Shown here: piece after piece, positions 6,927 to 16,110 of the stretch | Layout of the letters: every line of letters begins with the position of its first letter | Numbering within the stretch: the stretch's first letter is position 1 | NCBI RefSeq assembly: GCF_007679495.1 | Contig: NZ_VEGP01000008.1 | Location: forward strand, 1 to 64,000 | Origin: Paenibacillus sp. 32O-W | GTDB taxonomy: Bacteria > Bacillota > Bacilli > Paenibacillales > NBRC-103111 | Length of the DNA stretch: 64,000 nt | Reading direction: 5' to 3' | Program-made: the position numbers and the translations under genes | Notes under the pieces: generated by a model | Seen by the model: only the letters and a program-made list of their open reading frames with translations | What the model was told of the DNA's origin: nothing | Database searches by the model: none

Positions 6927-6985
6927 ACGGCTATCGCCGTCCTTTGGACAGGCGCGTTTACCGATGAAATATAAGAACAGGAGTA
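6919..6985. repeat. Short structured dispersed repeat, copy A
   Basis: Reads AAGGATAAACGGCTATCG... to ATATAAGAACAGGAGTATAA. It is nearly identical over about 63 bases to 35100-35189 and 36593-36690 but lacks their AACTTATA tail. Predicted pairings are TAAACG/CGTTTA (outer), GGC/GCC and GTCC/GGAC (inner). It begins inside the end of the yhjD-like gene and supplies its stop codon. Confidence 0.75.
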
Positions 6986-7151
6986 TAAAGGGGGAATGAG
7001 ACCGCGTTTTAAAGGAGGCTTTACCCACACTAGAAAGTACTTCGCTAAGCTATGGAAGTGATATCCTTATGCAACTGCTGTTTAGCCAGGCTTCGTGCAG
7101 AAGCTTGTGTTCTACTACCAGGTACAGACATCAAGAGATAAGGAGTATCCT

Positions 7152-8417
7152 ATGAACAAACAAAACCGAGTCGTTATGTTGGCAGACTGTCAATCCTTCT
7201 ACGCCAGCGTGGAGAAAGCGGCGCATCCCGAATACAAAGACCGGCCTGTCGTTGTGGCGGGGGACCCGGCACGCAGGTCCGGAATCATTCTGGCCGCGTG
7301 TCCGCTTGCCAAGCGGTACGGCGTCACTACGGCCGAACGGCTGGGAGAAGCCATCGGGAAGTGCCCCGATCTGGTGGTCATTCGCCCGCGAATGCAGGAA
7401 TACATTGATACGTCGCTGATGATTACAAGGATTTATGAAGAGTTTACGGATCTGGTCGAGGTTTTTAGCATTGACGAGCAATTTCTCGACGTTACGGCGA
7501 GCCTCCCTCTCTTCGGAGACCCCGAGACCATCGCCAGGTCCATCCAACAGAAGGTTCTGAAGCAAACCGGAGTATGGGTCAGGATAGGAATCAGCTCCAA
7601 TAAAATACTGGCCAAAATCGCCACCGATATCTGGGCGAAAAAAAATGAAAGTGGCATCTTCACTCTGCCTCGGGACCGCATTGAAGACAAGCTGTGGCCT
7701 CAGCCGGTTCACCAAATGTTCGGGGTCGGTTCGCGGATGACCGCTCACTTCGCCCGGCTCGGCATCCGGACTATCGGCCAGATTGCGCAGACCCCGCTGC
7801 CCAGGCTCCAGCAGATGTTCCGGGTCCGTTTCGGCAAGCAGTCGGATATCCATGCCGAGGTCTTGTGGCGAACCGCCAATGGGCTGGATGAGAGTCCGGT
7901 AACCCCGGGAACCTTCAACGCCGCTCCCAAGTCCGTAGGCCACATGATGACCTTGCCCAGAGACTACACGGATTCCTGGGAAGTGGATACCATCTTGCTG
8001 GAGTTGGCGGAGGAGGTGTGCCGCGACTGCCGCCGCAAGGGATACATGGGCTCCGTCGTCACGGTTAGCTGCATGTGCAGCCCTTACGAATCCCCGACCG
8101 GATTTTCCCGCCAGATGAAGATGCCGGACCCTACCAACCACACCAATACTGTATTTGAAATCGCCAAAAAGATTTTTTATAAATTTTGGAACACGATGCC
8201 GGTTCGCCGGGTCGGAGTCACCTTAAGCCAACTGACGGATGATCAGTCTTATCAGCTCACCTTTTTCGAGGACCAGGTCAAAAATAGAGCCTTAGAGTTA
8301 GCAACCGATCGCATTAAGGACCGGTACGGCAGTTCTGCCATCGTGAGAGCCTCCTCCCTGACAACGGCCGGGCAGGCGGCGGAGAGATCACTGAAAATCG
8401 GGGGCCATTATAAATGA
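7152..8417 (+). CDS. Y-family DNA polymerase (UvrX/YqjW type, DinB/UmuC superfamily)
   Basis: 421 residues from the ATG at 7152, which has AAGGAG six bases upstream. Y-family error-prone polymerases copy across damaged DNA. The first catalytic motif is MLADCQSFYASVEKA (Asp of motif I; F-Y-A-S steric gate region) and the second is VEVFSIDEQFLDV (SIDE acidic pair). Palm (GISSNKILAKIATD), thumb helix-hairpin-helix (VHQMFGVGSRMTAHFARLGIRTIGQI) and little-finger regions follow in order. The N-terminus MLADCQSFYAS and the linked yolD gene favour the UvrX/YqjW branch over DinB/PolIV. No SOS box was recognised upstream. Confidence 0.9.
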   Translation: MNKQNRVVMLADCQSFYASVEKAAHPEYKDRPVVVAGDPARRSGIILAACPLAKRYGVTTAERLGEAIGKCPDLVVIRPRMQEYIDTSLMITRIYEEFTDLVEVFSIDEQFLDVTASLPLFGDPETIARSIQQKVLKQTGVWVRIGISSNKILAKIATDIWAKKNESGIFTLPRDRIEDKLWPQPVHQMFGVGSRMTAHFARLGIRTIGQIAQTPLPRLQQMFRVRFGKQSDIHAEVLWRTANGLDESPVTPGTFNAAPKSVGHMMTLPRDYTDSWEVDTILLELAEEVCRDCRRKGYMGSVVTVSCMCSPYESPTGFSRQMKMPDPTNHTNTVFEIAKKIFYKFWNTMPVRRVGVTLSQLTDDQSYQLTFFEDQVKNRALELATDRIKDRYGSSAIVRASSLTTAGQAAERSLKIGGHYK

Positions 8418-8746
8418 GCAAGAAGCTGCAAGGAAACGGGTTGTTTGAATCCTCAAGAATGATGCTCCCGGAGCACAAGGAAGCCTACCTGCGGCAGCGG
8501 CAAGACTTAAGCAAAAAGACACGCCCCCAATTGGATGAGCAGGAAGTCGAACGAATTTCGATGATCCTCGCCGAATCCATGCAGCTCCGGAAAGAAGTGA
8601 TACTGGTATTGTTCGGGGAATTGGATAGGCGGGAATTGTCAGGGAAAGTCACACGAATGGACCAACAGCAGAAAAGAGTGCAATTCACTCACGGGGATGA
8701 TTCTGTGTGGGTCCAAGTAGCGGATATTGTAGATGTAATCTGTTAG
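8414..8746 (+). CDS. YolD-like protein
   Basis: A 110-residue protein starting within the polymerase stop (ATGA overlap). YolD-like proteins are small partners encoded next to UvrX/YqjW polymerases in Bacilli; a UmuD-like accessory role has been proposed. Family features are the N-terminal GNGLFESSRMMLPEHKEAYL block and the C-terminal small beta domain (GKVTRMDQQQKRVQFTHG...VQVADIVDV). The two genes form an operon. Its stop overlaps the end of the converging serine hydrolase by four bases, leaving no room for a terminator between them. Confidence 0.9.
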   Translation: MSKKLQGNGLFESSRMMLPEHKEAYLRQRQDLSKKTRPQLDEQEVERISMILAESMQLRKEVILVLFGELDRRELSGKVTRMDQQQKRVQFTHGDDSVWVQVADIVDVIC

Positions 8747-9795
8747 TTTTCGTATTGACCATTCCCAAACAACAAATCCTCGAATTTGCGGTGGATTCCG
8801 ATGGTGCCCTGAGCATCGTAGTTGGATAAAATCACCAATGTATAACCGCTAAGCATATACATGTTCAAAAGCGCGCTAACACCGGGAAATCCGCCGTTAT
8901 GACCGACGATCCGCTCTCCGTGCTTCCGGATATCCATAAAGCCATACCCATAGTGCTTCTGCATATCCGGTCCGTAAGACTGAAATTTGTCTGTTATGGC
9001 CAGAGCGGTCCATTCCGGGCTCAGCAGCTTATTCCCGCGAAGGGCGATGTCGAACCGCAGCAAATCCTCCACAGTGGAATATCCCCCTCCGGCCGGGCCT
9101 CCCTTAACGGCATGGAGGAACCAGTTATTGCGCCGAGGCTCCCCCTCCTTCGTTCCTTCGCGAGTATAACCCGCAGCCAGATTGGGGACATCGTACTCCA
9201 GATCATAACAATCTGTATCGGGCATATTGGCCGGTCCATAAACGTTTTCTTTGACAAATGTAAAGTAATCCTTCCCTGAAACCGACTCAATGATGGCACC
9301 CAGAATGATATACCCTGAATTACTATAAAACCATTGGGTGCCCGGTTCGAACAACAGAGGATCTTCGATAAAAAGCGGAAGGTAATCCTCCACGGTTTTG
9401 AGTTTCGTGAAGCTGGCCTCATATTCATCATTCCAGTAAAGTCCGGTTCCCGACGTATGCGTCAGCAGATGGTGGATCGTAATTTTGTTAGCCGGCTCCG
9501 GCGGAAAATGAGGCAAATATTTTCCAATCAAATCATGGACATGCAGCAGGCCGTCTTCAGCCAGCCTCAGGATGGCAACGGCAGTAAACATCTTGTTCAC
9601 CGAGCCGAGATTAAATTTGGTATCCGTTCGGTTGGGAATGCCGTATCCCTTGTTCGCCAGGCCGAAAGCATTTTTGTAAACCGGTTCTCCATGCTTTGCC
9701 ACCAATACCGCCCCCGAGAATTGATCCTCGGCAACCAGGCTTTCAATATGAGCATTAAATTTGGCCAGGTCCATATCCGTTAATGTCATGGTCAT
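8743..9795 (-). CDS. Beta-lactamase-family serine hydrolase (class C-like)
   Basis: 350 residues from an ATG at 9795 with GGGGAGG eight bases upstream. The penicillin-binding/class C fold motifs are in order: SxxK as SVNK (with the usual LGSVNKMFTAVAI context), YxN as YSN in FYSNSGYIILG, and HxG as GHNGGFPG. No signal peptide is visible, so it is probably cytoplasmic and more likely an esterase, D-aminopeptidase or related hydrolase than an antibiotic-resistance enzyme. It stands alone between the yolD-like gene (convergent, 4-base overlap) and a repeat-containing gap. Confidence 0.85.
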   Translation of the reverse strand: MTMTLTDMDLAKFNAHIESLVAEDQFSGAVLVAKHGEPVYKNAFGLANKGYGIPNRTDTKFNLGSVNKMFTAVAILRLAEDGLLHVHDLIGKYLPHFPPEPANKITIHHLLTHTSGTGLYWNDEYEASFTKLKTVEDYLPLFIEDPLLFEPGTQWFYSNSGYIILGAIIESVSGKDYFTFVKENVYGPANMPDTDCYDLEYDVPNLAAGYTREGTKEGEPRRNNWFLHAVKGGPAGGGYSTVEDLLRFDIALRGNKLLSPEWTALAITDKFQSYGPDMQKHYGYGFMDIRKHGERIVGHNGGFPGVSALLNMYMLSGYTLVILSNYDAQGTIGIHRKFEDLLFGNGQYEN

Positions 9796-10129
9796 CCATT
9801 GTTCCTCCCCTATGAGTTTGTCCGACAACGGTTCCCGGATTTACCTGCACATTCGCATGTCTTTGGCTCATTTTAATCAAAATCCCTGCAAAGACCTGCA
9901 CAATCGCCGGTTCTTGCCGCTCTTTAACGAGGGGTTGGCTTTCTGTGATGCTTTATCGTTGGACAGGTAAATTATTACATTTTTCATTTTATCAAAAATT
10001 GCTTCCGCTGAAAACAAATGGTTTTCCTTTTTAAATGCTTTTTTACGACGGGCTGCTCCCATAAACAGAAGGCGGAGTTTCCTCTGCATCGGAAACTCCG
10101 CACTTGTATATTTCATCCTGCTTCTATAG
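9796..10129. other. Intergenic interval with a repeat fragment and a strong hairpin
   Basis: No gene is seen in these 334 bases. Around 9885-9920 is a fragment of the long dispersed repeat (CTGCAAAGACCTGCA, CAATCGC). At 10072-10101 a perfect 11-bp stem, GCGGAGTTTCC/GGAAACTCCGC, probably terminates the GGDEF-EAL gene ending at 10130, although its T-tract is poor. Confidence 0.6.
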
Positions 10130-11848
10130 TCAGGAGGTCACCTTCAATTGCATGTATCGGGCAAATTCCACCGCGGGTAGCGGCTTGCCGATCAAATATC
10201 CTTGAACCTCGTCACAATGATGCCTGGTTAGAAACTTAAGCTGCTCCTCCTCCTCTACGCCTTCCGCAATCACCCGCAAATTCAAGGCATGTGCCATATA
10301 GATGATCGCCTTGATGATCGCCGCATTATTCTCTTCTCCCAGTGACTGGATGAAGGATTGATCAATTTTCAGCGTATCAATCGGGAAACGGCGCAAATAC
10401 CCTAATGAGGAGTAGCCTGTCCCGAAATCGTCAATGGAAATCGATATACCGAGCTGCTTGAGCTCCTTGAGCACATCCAGGGAATGCTTCGTATTCCGCA
10501 GCATAATGTTTTCCGTAATTTCCAGCTCCAAATACTTCGGCTCAAGCCCGGTTTCCTCCAGAATTTCCTTCACTTTTCGGGCAAAACCGGCTTGCTGGAA
10601 ATGGATTGCGGAAATGTTCACCGCCACACGCATCGGCGGAAATCCCGCTTCCTGCCATTGCTTGTTCTGGCGACAGGCTGCCCTCAATGTCCAATAGCCC
10701 AGAATGGAGATTAGTCCCCGCTCCTCCGCCAAAGGAATAAACTGGCTGGGAGGAATGGAGCCGAGCTCGGGATCGGTCCAGCGTACAAGAGCCTCCATGC
10801 TGTAGATATTCTCCTGCAGCATGTCCATCTTCGGCTGATAATGGAGCTCCAGGCCTTCGGACTCGATAGCTTTGCGCAGCTTCGTTTCCATCAGCAGCAG
10901 GGATGCGTAGTCCTTATTCATGGCAGTCTGGTAAACGGTCACCATGCTTTCGCCATACTCCTTCGCCCGGTACATAGCAACGTCCGCATGCCGCACCAGT
11001 GAGTCCATATCATCGCCATGATCCGGATAGAAACTGACGCCGAGGCTGACCGTCACGAAAAATTCGTGGCCCTGAATAATAAAACTCCCTTCAAACAGCC
11101 TCAAAATATCGGCGCTCTTCTGTAGCGCCTCATCATTATTGTGCACCGGAAGCAAAATAGTGAACTCATCCCCGCCCCAACGAAACAGCCGCGAACGGAC
11201 AAAAGACAGCGTCTCCAGCCGCTCTGCGACTTCGATTAACAGCATGTCTCCTACGGTATGCCCCAAGCTGTCGTTCAAGGTTTTGAACCGGTCTATATCC
11301 AAAAACAAGAGAGCCAATTTCTGGTCCTGTTCTTTAGCCTTATCGATCTCCTCGGTCAGACGCTCCTGAAACATTCTTCGGTTAGGCAGATTAGTAAGCG
11401 AATCATGATACGCCATATGCCGGATCGTCTCTTGAGCATGCTTCAATTCACTTATTTCGTTTCGGATAGCGATAAACTGATAGGGAATGCCTTTGTCATC
11501 AAGCAGAGGAACAATTGTTGTCTTTACCCAGTACAGGCTGCCATCCTTGGCCCGGTTGCAAATTTCTCCATGCCATACCCGACCGCTGCGGATCGTCCTC
11601 CACAGCTTAGTGAAGAACTCCTTGGGGTGATACCCCGAATTAACTATCCGATGGTCTTGTCCAAGCAGTTCCTCTTTAGAGTACTTGGAAATCAGGCAAA
11701 ATTGATCGTTCACCGAAATAATTTTGCCCTTCCGGTCGGTCACCGCCAGAATAGACGATTGATCCAGAGCATATTTAATATCCTGCAGCTCTTTGACCGT
11801 TCTTTTTAATTCAAATTGATAGTCCTTCTGATTCTCTTGACTGTTCAT
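10130..11848 (-). CDS. PAS-GGDEF-EAL cyclic-di-GMP signalling protein
   Basis: 572 residues in three domains: PAS (about 20-135, with [10 protein letters not shown] and a PAC-like [13 protein letters not shown]), GGDEF (about 140-305) and EAL (about 320-565). The diguanylate cyclase signature is intact (RWGGDEF) and so is the phosphodiesterase signature (MEALVRW, with [28 protein letters not shown] and QGYLIGKP), so both activities are possible. No transmembrane segment or signal peptide is present; the PAS domain presumably sets the balance. A strong site (GGGGGGAGG) precedes the ATG. It is apparently monocistronic. Confidence 0.95.
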   Translation of the reverse strand: MNSQENQKDYQFELKRTVKELQDIKYALDQSSILAVTDRKGKIISVNDQFCLISKYSKEELLGQDHRIVNSGYHPKEFFTKLWRTIRSGRVWHGEICNRAKDGSLYWVKTTIVPLLDDKGIPYQFIAIRNEISELKHAQETIRHMAYHDSLTNLPNRRMFQERLTEEIDKAKEQDQKLALLFLDIDRFKTLNDSLGHTVGDMLLIEVAERLETLSFVRSRLFRWGGDEFTILLPVHNNDEALQKSADILRLFEGSFIIQGHEFFVTVSLGVSFYPDHGDDMDSLVRHADVAMYRAKEYGESMVTVYQTAMNKDYASLLLMETKLRKAIESEGLELHYQPKMDMLQENIYSMEALVRWTDPELGSIPPSQFIPLAEERGLISILGYWTLRAACRQNKQWQEAGFPPMRVAVNISAIHFQQAGFARKVKEILEETGLEPKYLELEITENIMLRNTKHSLDVLKELKQLGISISIDDFGTGYSSLGYLRRFPIDTLKIDQSFIQSLGEENNAAIIKAIIYMAHALNLRVIAEGVEEEEQLKFLTRHHCDEVQGYLIGKPLPAVEFARYMQLKVTS

Positions 11849-12015
11849 GAGTTCCTCCCCCCTAACCTGCTTCAGGGAACGGGCATTCCCTTCATCTCCC
11901 TTTATATACGCAGCAAAGCTTTAATTGGTTTCGATGCAAAAAAATAATATACCCCCTTTTTTCTTATAGATTTTAAAGGATATTACGAAGACTTTATACT
12001 TTCTCCATGAATCTG

Positions 12016-12044
12016 TTGATTTGTTATATAAAAAAAGTGATAAT
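12016..12044 (+). promoter_or_regulatory. SigA-type promoter of the ferredoxin gene
   Basis: TTGATT (12016-12021), 17-base spacer, GATAAT (12039-12044), with an AT-rich spacer and about 95 bases to the ferredoxin start. Confidence 0.5.
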
Positions 12045-12139
12045 AAACACGTAAGGCAAAATCAGAGATTACCAGTTAACCGCTGGTTCTCTTATAGCTA
12101 ATACTACTTACCATTTTTTAAAAAGAGGAGGTTATTACA

Positions 12140-12379
12140 TTGGCTTTCGTTATCACCTCTCCATGTATCGGAGAAAAAGCCGCAGACTGCGTGACATCCT
12201 GTCCGGTAGACTGCATTCATGAAGGCGAAGATCAATACTACATTGATCCGGATACCTGTATCGAATGCGGTGCTTGTGAAGCCGTTTGCCCAGTAGCCGC
12301 TATTTTCCATGAAGATGATGTACCGGATGACGAGAAGGAATTCATCGAGAAAAACCGACTATTTTTTCAAAATAATTAA
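12140..12379 (+). CDS. 7Fe-type ferredoxin (FdxA-like, short form)
   Basis: 79 residues from a TTG at 12140 with GAGGAGG eight bases upstream. Cysteines at 9, 17, 21, 25, 40, 43, 46 and 50 match FdxA. By comparison with Azotobacter ferredoxin I, Cys9, 17 and 50 would hold a [3Fe-4S] cluster and Cys21, 40, 43 and 46 a [4Fe-4S] cluster. The cysteine equivalent to FdxA Cys11 is absent, consistent with the 3Fe form. The C-terminal extension of proteobacterial FdxA is missing, as usual in Firmicutes. It is a cytoplasmic one-electron carrier with unknown partner, transcribed alone. Confidence 0.9.
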   Translation: MAFVITSPCIGEKAADCVTSCPVDCIHEGEDQYYIDPDTCIECGACEAVCPVAAIFHEDDVPDDEKEFIEKNRLFFQNN

Positions 12380-12398
12380 TAGTATCGTACACATAAAC

Positions 12399-12430
12399 AA
12401 ACTGCACAGATTCACAAGTCTGTGCAGTTT
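12399..12430. terminator. Bidirectional terminator between ferredoxin and ilvN
   Basis: A perfect 12-bp stem, AAACTGCACAGA/TCTGTGCAGTTT, with an 8-base loop lies between two converging genes and has T-rich flanks in both directions. Confidence 0.8.
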
Positions 12431-12443
12431 GTCATCTTACCCG

Positions 12444-12926
12444 TTAATGCGTTCCTCTGGATATGGCGGTCGCTCCGGTACAGGTCAGCTCGACAATGCC
12501 ATATGGCCTCATTAGCTCCGTCATCGCCTGGACTTTGTCCGCATCTCCCACTATCTCGATAACCATCGTATCCGATGATACGTCGATAACGGAACCGCGG
12601 AACGTCTCGACAACCCCGAGGATCTCCGGACGGTCAGCCGGCTGCACGTTCACTTTGAGAAGAGCGAGCTCCCGCGACACCATCGGCTTCGCGCTAAGCA
12701 GCCTTACTTCCAGGACGTCAATCAGCTTCAGCAGCTGCTGCCTGATTTGCTCCAGCGTCCGTTCATCCCCTGTGGTCACCACAATCATCCGCGACAAACC
12801 GGGCTCTTCGGATGTGCCTACGGTAATGCTCTCGATGTTAAAACCTCTGCGCCCGAACAGTCCGGCCACGCGCTGCAGTACCCCTGGCAAATCATTGACT
12901 AGAATGGATACCGTATGCTTGTTCAC
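12444..12926 (-). CDS. ilvN: Acetolactate synthase small (regulatory) subunit
   Basis: 160 residues, normal length for IlvN/IlvH. The N-terminal ACT domain is clear (SILVNDLPGVLQRVAGLFGRRGFNIESI), followed by the LLKLIDVLEVRLL linker and the C-terminal regulatory domain. It activates the catalytic subunit and mediates valine feedback in isoleucine/valine/leucine synthesis. Its start overlaps the ilvB stop by 4 bases, giving a coupled ilvBN pair; ilvC and leu genes do not follow. Confidence 0.95.
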   Translation of the reverse strand: MNKHTVSILVNDLPGVLQRVAGLFGRRGFNIESITVGTSEEPGLSRMIVVTTGDERTLEQIRQQLLKLIDVLEVRLLSAKPMVSRELALLKVNVQPADRPEILGVVETFRGSVIDVSSDTMVIEIVGDADKVQAMTELMRPYGIVELTCTGATAISRGTH

Positions 12927-14668
12927 TGTTCTCCCCCCAATATCATTTCGTTAATGGCTTTGCCCTGAGGAACCATCGGGAATACGAATTCTTCCTGGGA
13001 GACAACAAAGTCAATGAGCACCGGCCCCGGGATTTCCATCGCTTCCTGCCATGCCCTCCGCGCTTCCTCTTTGCTTGTCGCCCGCAGTCCCTTGATCCCA
13101 TAAGCTTCCGCCAGCTTGACGAAGTCCGGACTTCCTGCCAGATCGCAATGGCTTAACCGGCCTTCATATACGATTTCCTGCCATTGCCGGATCATTCCCA
13201 GCACCCCATTGTTAATAACGACAATTTTAACAGGGATCTGATGAATCGCGCAGACTGCCAGCTCCTGGGCACACATCTGCATTCCTCCATCTCCGTTGAT
13301 GGAGATGACCAGTTTATCCGGATTACCGATCTGGGCCCCCATGGCCGAAGGCAGGCCAAATCCCATAGTTCCAAGGCCTCCGGATGTAATCAGTGAGCGA
13401 GCTCTCCGAAACGGGAAATATTGAGCGGCCCACATTTGGTGCTGTCCAACATCGGTTGTGACAATCGCTTCTCCTCCGGTCATTTCTCCAATCATTTGAA
13501 TCACATATTGAGGCTTCAGTTCTTGCTCCGAATCTTTGTAGACGAGAGGATATTCGATCTTCATCTGCTGGATGCGGCGGAGCCACGATTCCGCTCTTGC
13601 CGCCCGCTTCGCCTTCCGGTTCGCTAGGTTCAATACGGCCTTAATGTCGCCGACCACCGGATACTGCGTCTTTACATTCTTGCCGATTTCAGCCGGATCA
13701 ATATCGATATGGGCAATCGCTGCGTGTGGTGCGAACCCGTCCAATTTCATCGTTACCCGGTCGTCGAACCGGGCTCCGATCGAAATGATCAAATCGGCCT
13801 CCGTCATTGCCATATTGGCGGTGTAAGTCCCATGCATCCCGGGCATTCCCATCGACAGCTCATGCCCGCTCGGGAAGCCTCCCAAGCCCAGGAGCGTCGT
13901 CGTCACCGGAATCTCCGTCCGGCTGACGAATTCCAGCAGCTCGGCGGAGGCGTCGGCGTATACTACCCCTCCGCCCGCGAGAATGACCGGGCGCTCCGCC
14001 TGTTCAATGGCATCCAGCAATGCATCGATCTGGGCCTCGTCCGCTTCTGCAACCGGCCGATAACCGCGGATGCTGACCGTCTCGGGATAGACAAATTCGG
14101 CAAGAGCGGCGGATACGTCCTTGGGAATATCAATGAGCACCGGTCCCTTCCGTCCTGTATTGGCAATGTAGAAGGCTTCCCGGACCGTCCGGGCCAGGTC
14201 CTCAACGTTCCGGACGAAATAGCTGTGCTTCGTAATAGGCATCGTAATACCCGTTATGTCCGCCTCCTGAAACGCATCCGAACCGATCAGCGGACTCGGA
14301 ACATTACCCGTTATAACTACCAGAGGAACGGAGTCCATATAGGCCGTAGCGATTCCCGTGACCAGGTTGGTCGCCCCGGGGCCCGAAGTGGCGATGCAGA
14401 CGCCCACCTTGCCGGTGGAACGGGCATAACCGTCAGCCGCATGGATCGCTCCTTGCTCATGCCGCGTCAGCAGATGCTTGAAATCCGGATTGCCGTGCAT
14501 GGCATCATAAATGTAGAGAACGTTGCCCCCGGGATAGCCGAATACGCACTCGACCCCTTCAAGCAATAAAGACCTTAACAAAATTTCAGAACCGGAAATA
14601 CGGTCGGGCTGCAGCAGCCGGTTGCGGAGATCCGCTGTCGAGCCTGCCTCGGAATAAACGATACTCAT
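12923..14668 (-). CDS. ilvB: Acetolactate synthase large (catalytic) subunit
   Basis: 581 residues from the ATG at 14668 (MSIVYSEAG), chosen because GAGGAGG lies nine bases upstream. It condenses two pyruvates, or pyruvate plus 2-oxobutyrate, using ThDP and FAD. Signatures: the catalytic glutamate segment GYPGGNVLYIYDAM...LTRHEQGAIHAADGYARSTG, a central FAD-binding domain, and the C-terminal ThDP/Mg site GDGGMQMCAQELAV...NNGVLGMIRQWQ. Expression should depend on the two T-box leaders upstream. Confidence 0.96.
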   Translation of the reverse strand: MSIVYSEAGSTADLRNRLLQPDRISGSEILLRSLLLEGVECVFGYPGGNVLYIYDAMHGNPDFKHLLTRHEQGAIHAADGYARSTGKVGVCIATSGPGATNLVTGIATAYMDSVPLVVITGNVPSPLIGSDAFQEADITGITMPITKHSYFVRNVEDLARTVREAFYIANTGRKGPVLIDIPKDVSAALAEFVYPETVSIRGYRPVAEADEAQIDALLDAIEQAERPVILAGGGVVYADASAELLEFVSRTEIPVTTTLLGLGGFPSGHELSMGMPGMHGTYTANMAMTEADLIISIGARFDDRVTMKLDGFAPHAAIAHIDIDPAEIGKNVKTQYPVVGDIKAVLNLANRKAKRAARAESWLRRIQQMKIEYPLVYKDSEQELKPQYVIQMIGEMTGGEAIVTTDVGQHQMWAAQYFPFRRARSLITSGGLGTMGFGLPSAMGAQIGNPDKLVISINGDGGMQMCAQELAVCAIHQIPVKIVVINNGVLGMIRQWQEIVYEGRLSHCDLAGSPDFVKLAEAYGIKGLRATSKEEARRAWQEAMEIPGPVLIDFVVSQEEFVFPMVPQGKAINEMILGGEQ

Positions 14669-14929
14669 GAAACTCATCCTCCTCATTCATACTGTTTTTT
14701 ATCGATAAAATGCCCCCACAAACATACACGACCTGTCGGTTAAATGTGGGACGTTGTGCCGAGAGGCGAAAGGGTGGCTTGATACGGAAATTGCTGTATT
14801 ATCCCAGACTTTTCACTGGAGCGCTCGGGATCGATTCAAGATAGATGTATAATCGCAGGAATTTGTTCCCGCTTTAATACGTCTAAATCTTCCTCTGAGC
14901 GCTGCCGCTCTTGCCGACTTTCCAAATTA

Positions 14930-15275
14930 TAAAAAAACCTTCCGTCCCCGCGCTCTAAAGCGCTGCGGGACGAAAGGATTGCTCGCTTCCGTGGTACCAC
15001 CCGGATTTACCGGCACTTTCGCAAGTTCCGGCCTCCAAGGGTTGGAATCAGCCCCTGCCGGACGTCACGACAGGAATGAAGATTCCAACCCGGCACGGTA
15101 ACGGGTGCCAACCGTCTTGCCCTACTACCTTCGGGCATGAAGCTCCGAGGTGACATCGTCGTAAAGGATTATGGCGCGGTCTCAGCTTCTCCGCCGCTCT
15201 CTGTACATAGAGCCTCTGCGACTTTATCCTCTTCACAGCTTGTTCTGCTATTCCTCTGTCCGGATCGAAATAAAG
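14930..15275 (-). ncRNA. T-box leader 1 (proximal to ilvB)
   Basis: On the minus strand the 3' part has the T-box CGGGTGGTACCACGG (about 15004-14990), which pairs with an uncharged tRNA acceptor end. It is followed by the terminator CCTTTCGTCCCGCAGCG...CGGGGACGGAAGG plus TTTTTTT (14977-14931). Stem I is visible in ACAGAGAGCGGCGG (distal loop) and GACGATGTCACC. By position and the following purine the specifier is probably GTC (Val) at 15154-15152; this is read by eye. ilvB starts about 260 bases downstream of the terminator. Confidence 0.88.
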
Positions 15276-15429
15276 CCCCTCACAATGTGACATATGGCCA
15301 TCTAAGCTTATTCCGTCCGACAACTGACAGGGCCGCCGTCTAAACTTCGGCCGCTCCTCCTGACATTACTTCGAAAGTGGTTTAATCGCTACATTGCAGG
15401 GAGCCCCCGGAATGGAATTACAAATTCTA

Positions 15430-15765
15430 AATGAATAAAAAAACCCTTCCGTCCGCACGCTTATTCAAGCGCAGCGGGACGAAAGGGGCTCTCTTCCGTG
15501 GTACCACCCGAATTCACCGTCATCTTGCGATGCCGGACTCGACAGGTCGAAGCTGCTCCCGGAGGTTAACCCGGTTTAAGCTTCTACCGATGCACGATAA
15601 CGGGTGCCAATCGTTCCTTCCTACTGCACTTCGTTTCGGAAGGAAAGCTCCGAGGCGACATCGTCTAAAGGATTATGGCAGTGGTTTCAGCCGTTCCACC
15701 GCTCTCTGGCAACATAAGAGCCTTTAACACTATAACCTCTTCATAGCTGTCAATATGAATGAATA
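15430..15765 (-). ncRNA. T-box leader 2 (distal, tandem with leader 1)
   Basis: A second complete T-box element on the minus strand. It has stem I with CCAGAGAGCGGTGG, GACGATGTCGCC with the same probable GTC specifier (15659-15657), T-box CGGGTGGTACCACGG (about 15511-15497) and terminator CCCTTTCGTCCCGC...GCGGACGGAAGGG plus TTTTTTT (15487-15438). It is similar to but clearly diverged from leader 1, consistent with duplication. Transcription starts from the strong promoter at 15771-15799, so both terminators must be read through to express ilvBN unless an internal promoter exists. Confidence 0.88.
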
Positions 15766-15770
15766 AAGCT

Positions 15771-15799
15771 ATTATAAGAAAATTCCCTTAATTCGTCAA
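15771..15799 (-). promoter_or_regulatory. SigA-type promoter of the tandem T-box ilvBN unit
   Basis: On the minus strand TTGACG (15799-15794), a 17-base spacer and a perfect TATAAT (15776-15771), just upstream of T-box leader 2. Confidence 0.8.
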
Positions 15800-15822
15800 T
15801 CCTATTCATTCCGCAAAGATCG

Positions 15823-16110
15823 TTAACGAAACATCCCCCATAATTTGATTAAATGAAAGGTGTTGTTGGGATCTATTTTCTGCGCCAGGACAAAATTAAC
15901 AATTTGACTGGATTGTTTCTCGGACAAATTTTCGCCTAACACCTTGGCAATCCGGCTCAGCAGCCCTCTGACCTTCGCACGATCTTGAAGATCATGTTTA
16001 TTAACTCCATGGAGCACGGCTTTAACACGCTCCTTGACCAACGGATTCTTCATCTTCATCTTGACGCGTTCCACCAATTCCCGGTCAATGCCATATTGCT
16101 GGTAGCTCAT
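15823..16110 (-). CDS. SpoVIF-like sporulation protein
   Basis: 95 residues. The C-terminal two thirds follow the SpoVIF (YjcC) pattern: a V-x-K-x-D-L-x-D-x-x-x-V-R-x-L-L motif (GVNKHDLQDRAKVRGLLSRIAKVLG) then LSEKQSSQIVNFVL. In Bacillus this protein acts late in spore coat and resistance assembly. An N-terminal extension (MSYQQYGIDRELVERVKMKMKNPLV) precedes it. The gene stands alone upstream of the ilv promoter. The family call rests on the motif pattern only. Confidence 0.6.
   Translation of the reverse strand: MSYQQYGIDRELVERVKMKMKNPLVKERVKAVLHGVNKHDLQDRAKVRGLLSRIAKVLGENLSEKQSSQIVNFVLAQKIDPNNTFHLIKLWGMFR

Noticed and set aside
7000-7151. SOS (LexA) box in front of the Y-family polymerase
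   Set aside because: No CGAAC-N4-GTTCG-like palindrome is visible in the upstream 150 bases.
7131-8141. Long antisense open frame opposite the Y-family polymerase
   Set aside because: It mirrors a well-supported gene, has no ribosome binding site and shows the low-complexity composition typical of antisense frames in GC-rich coding DNA.
13709-14569. 286-codon plus-strand frame opposite ilvB
   Set aside because: Antisense shadow; ilvB motifs are decisive on the other strand.
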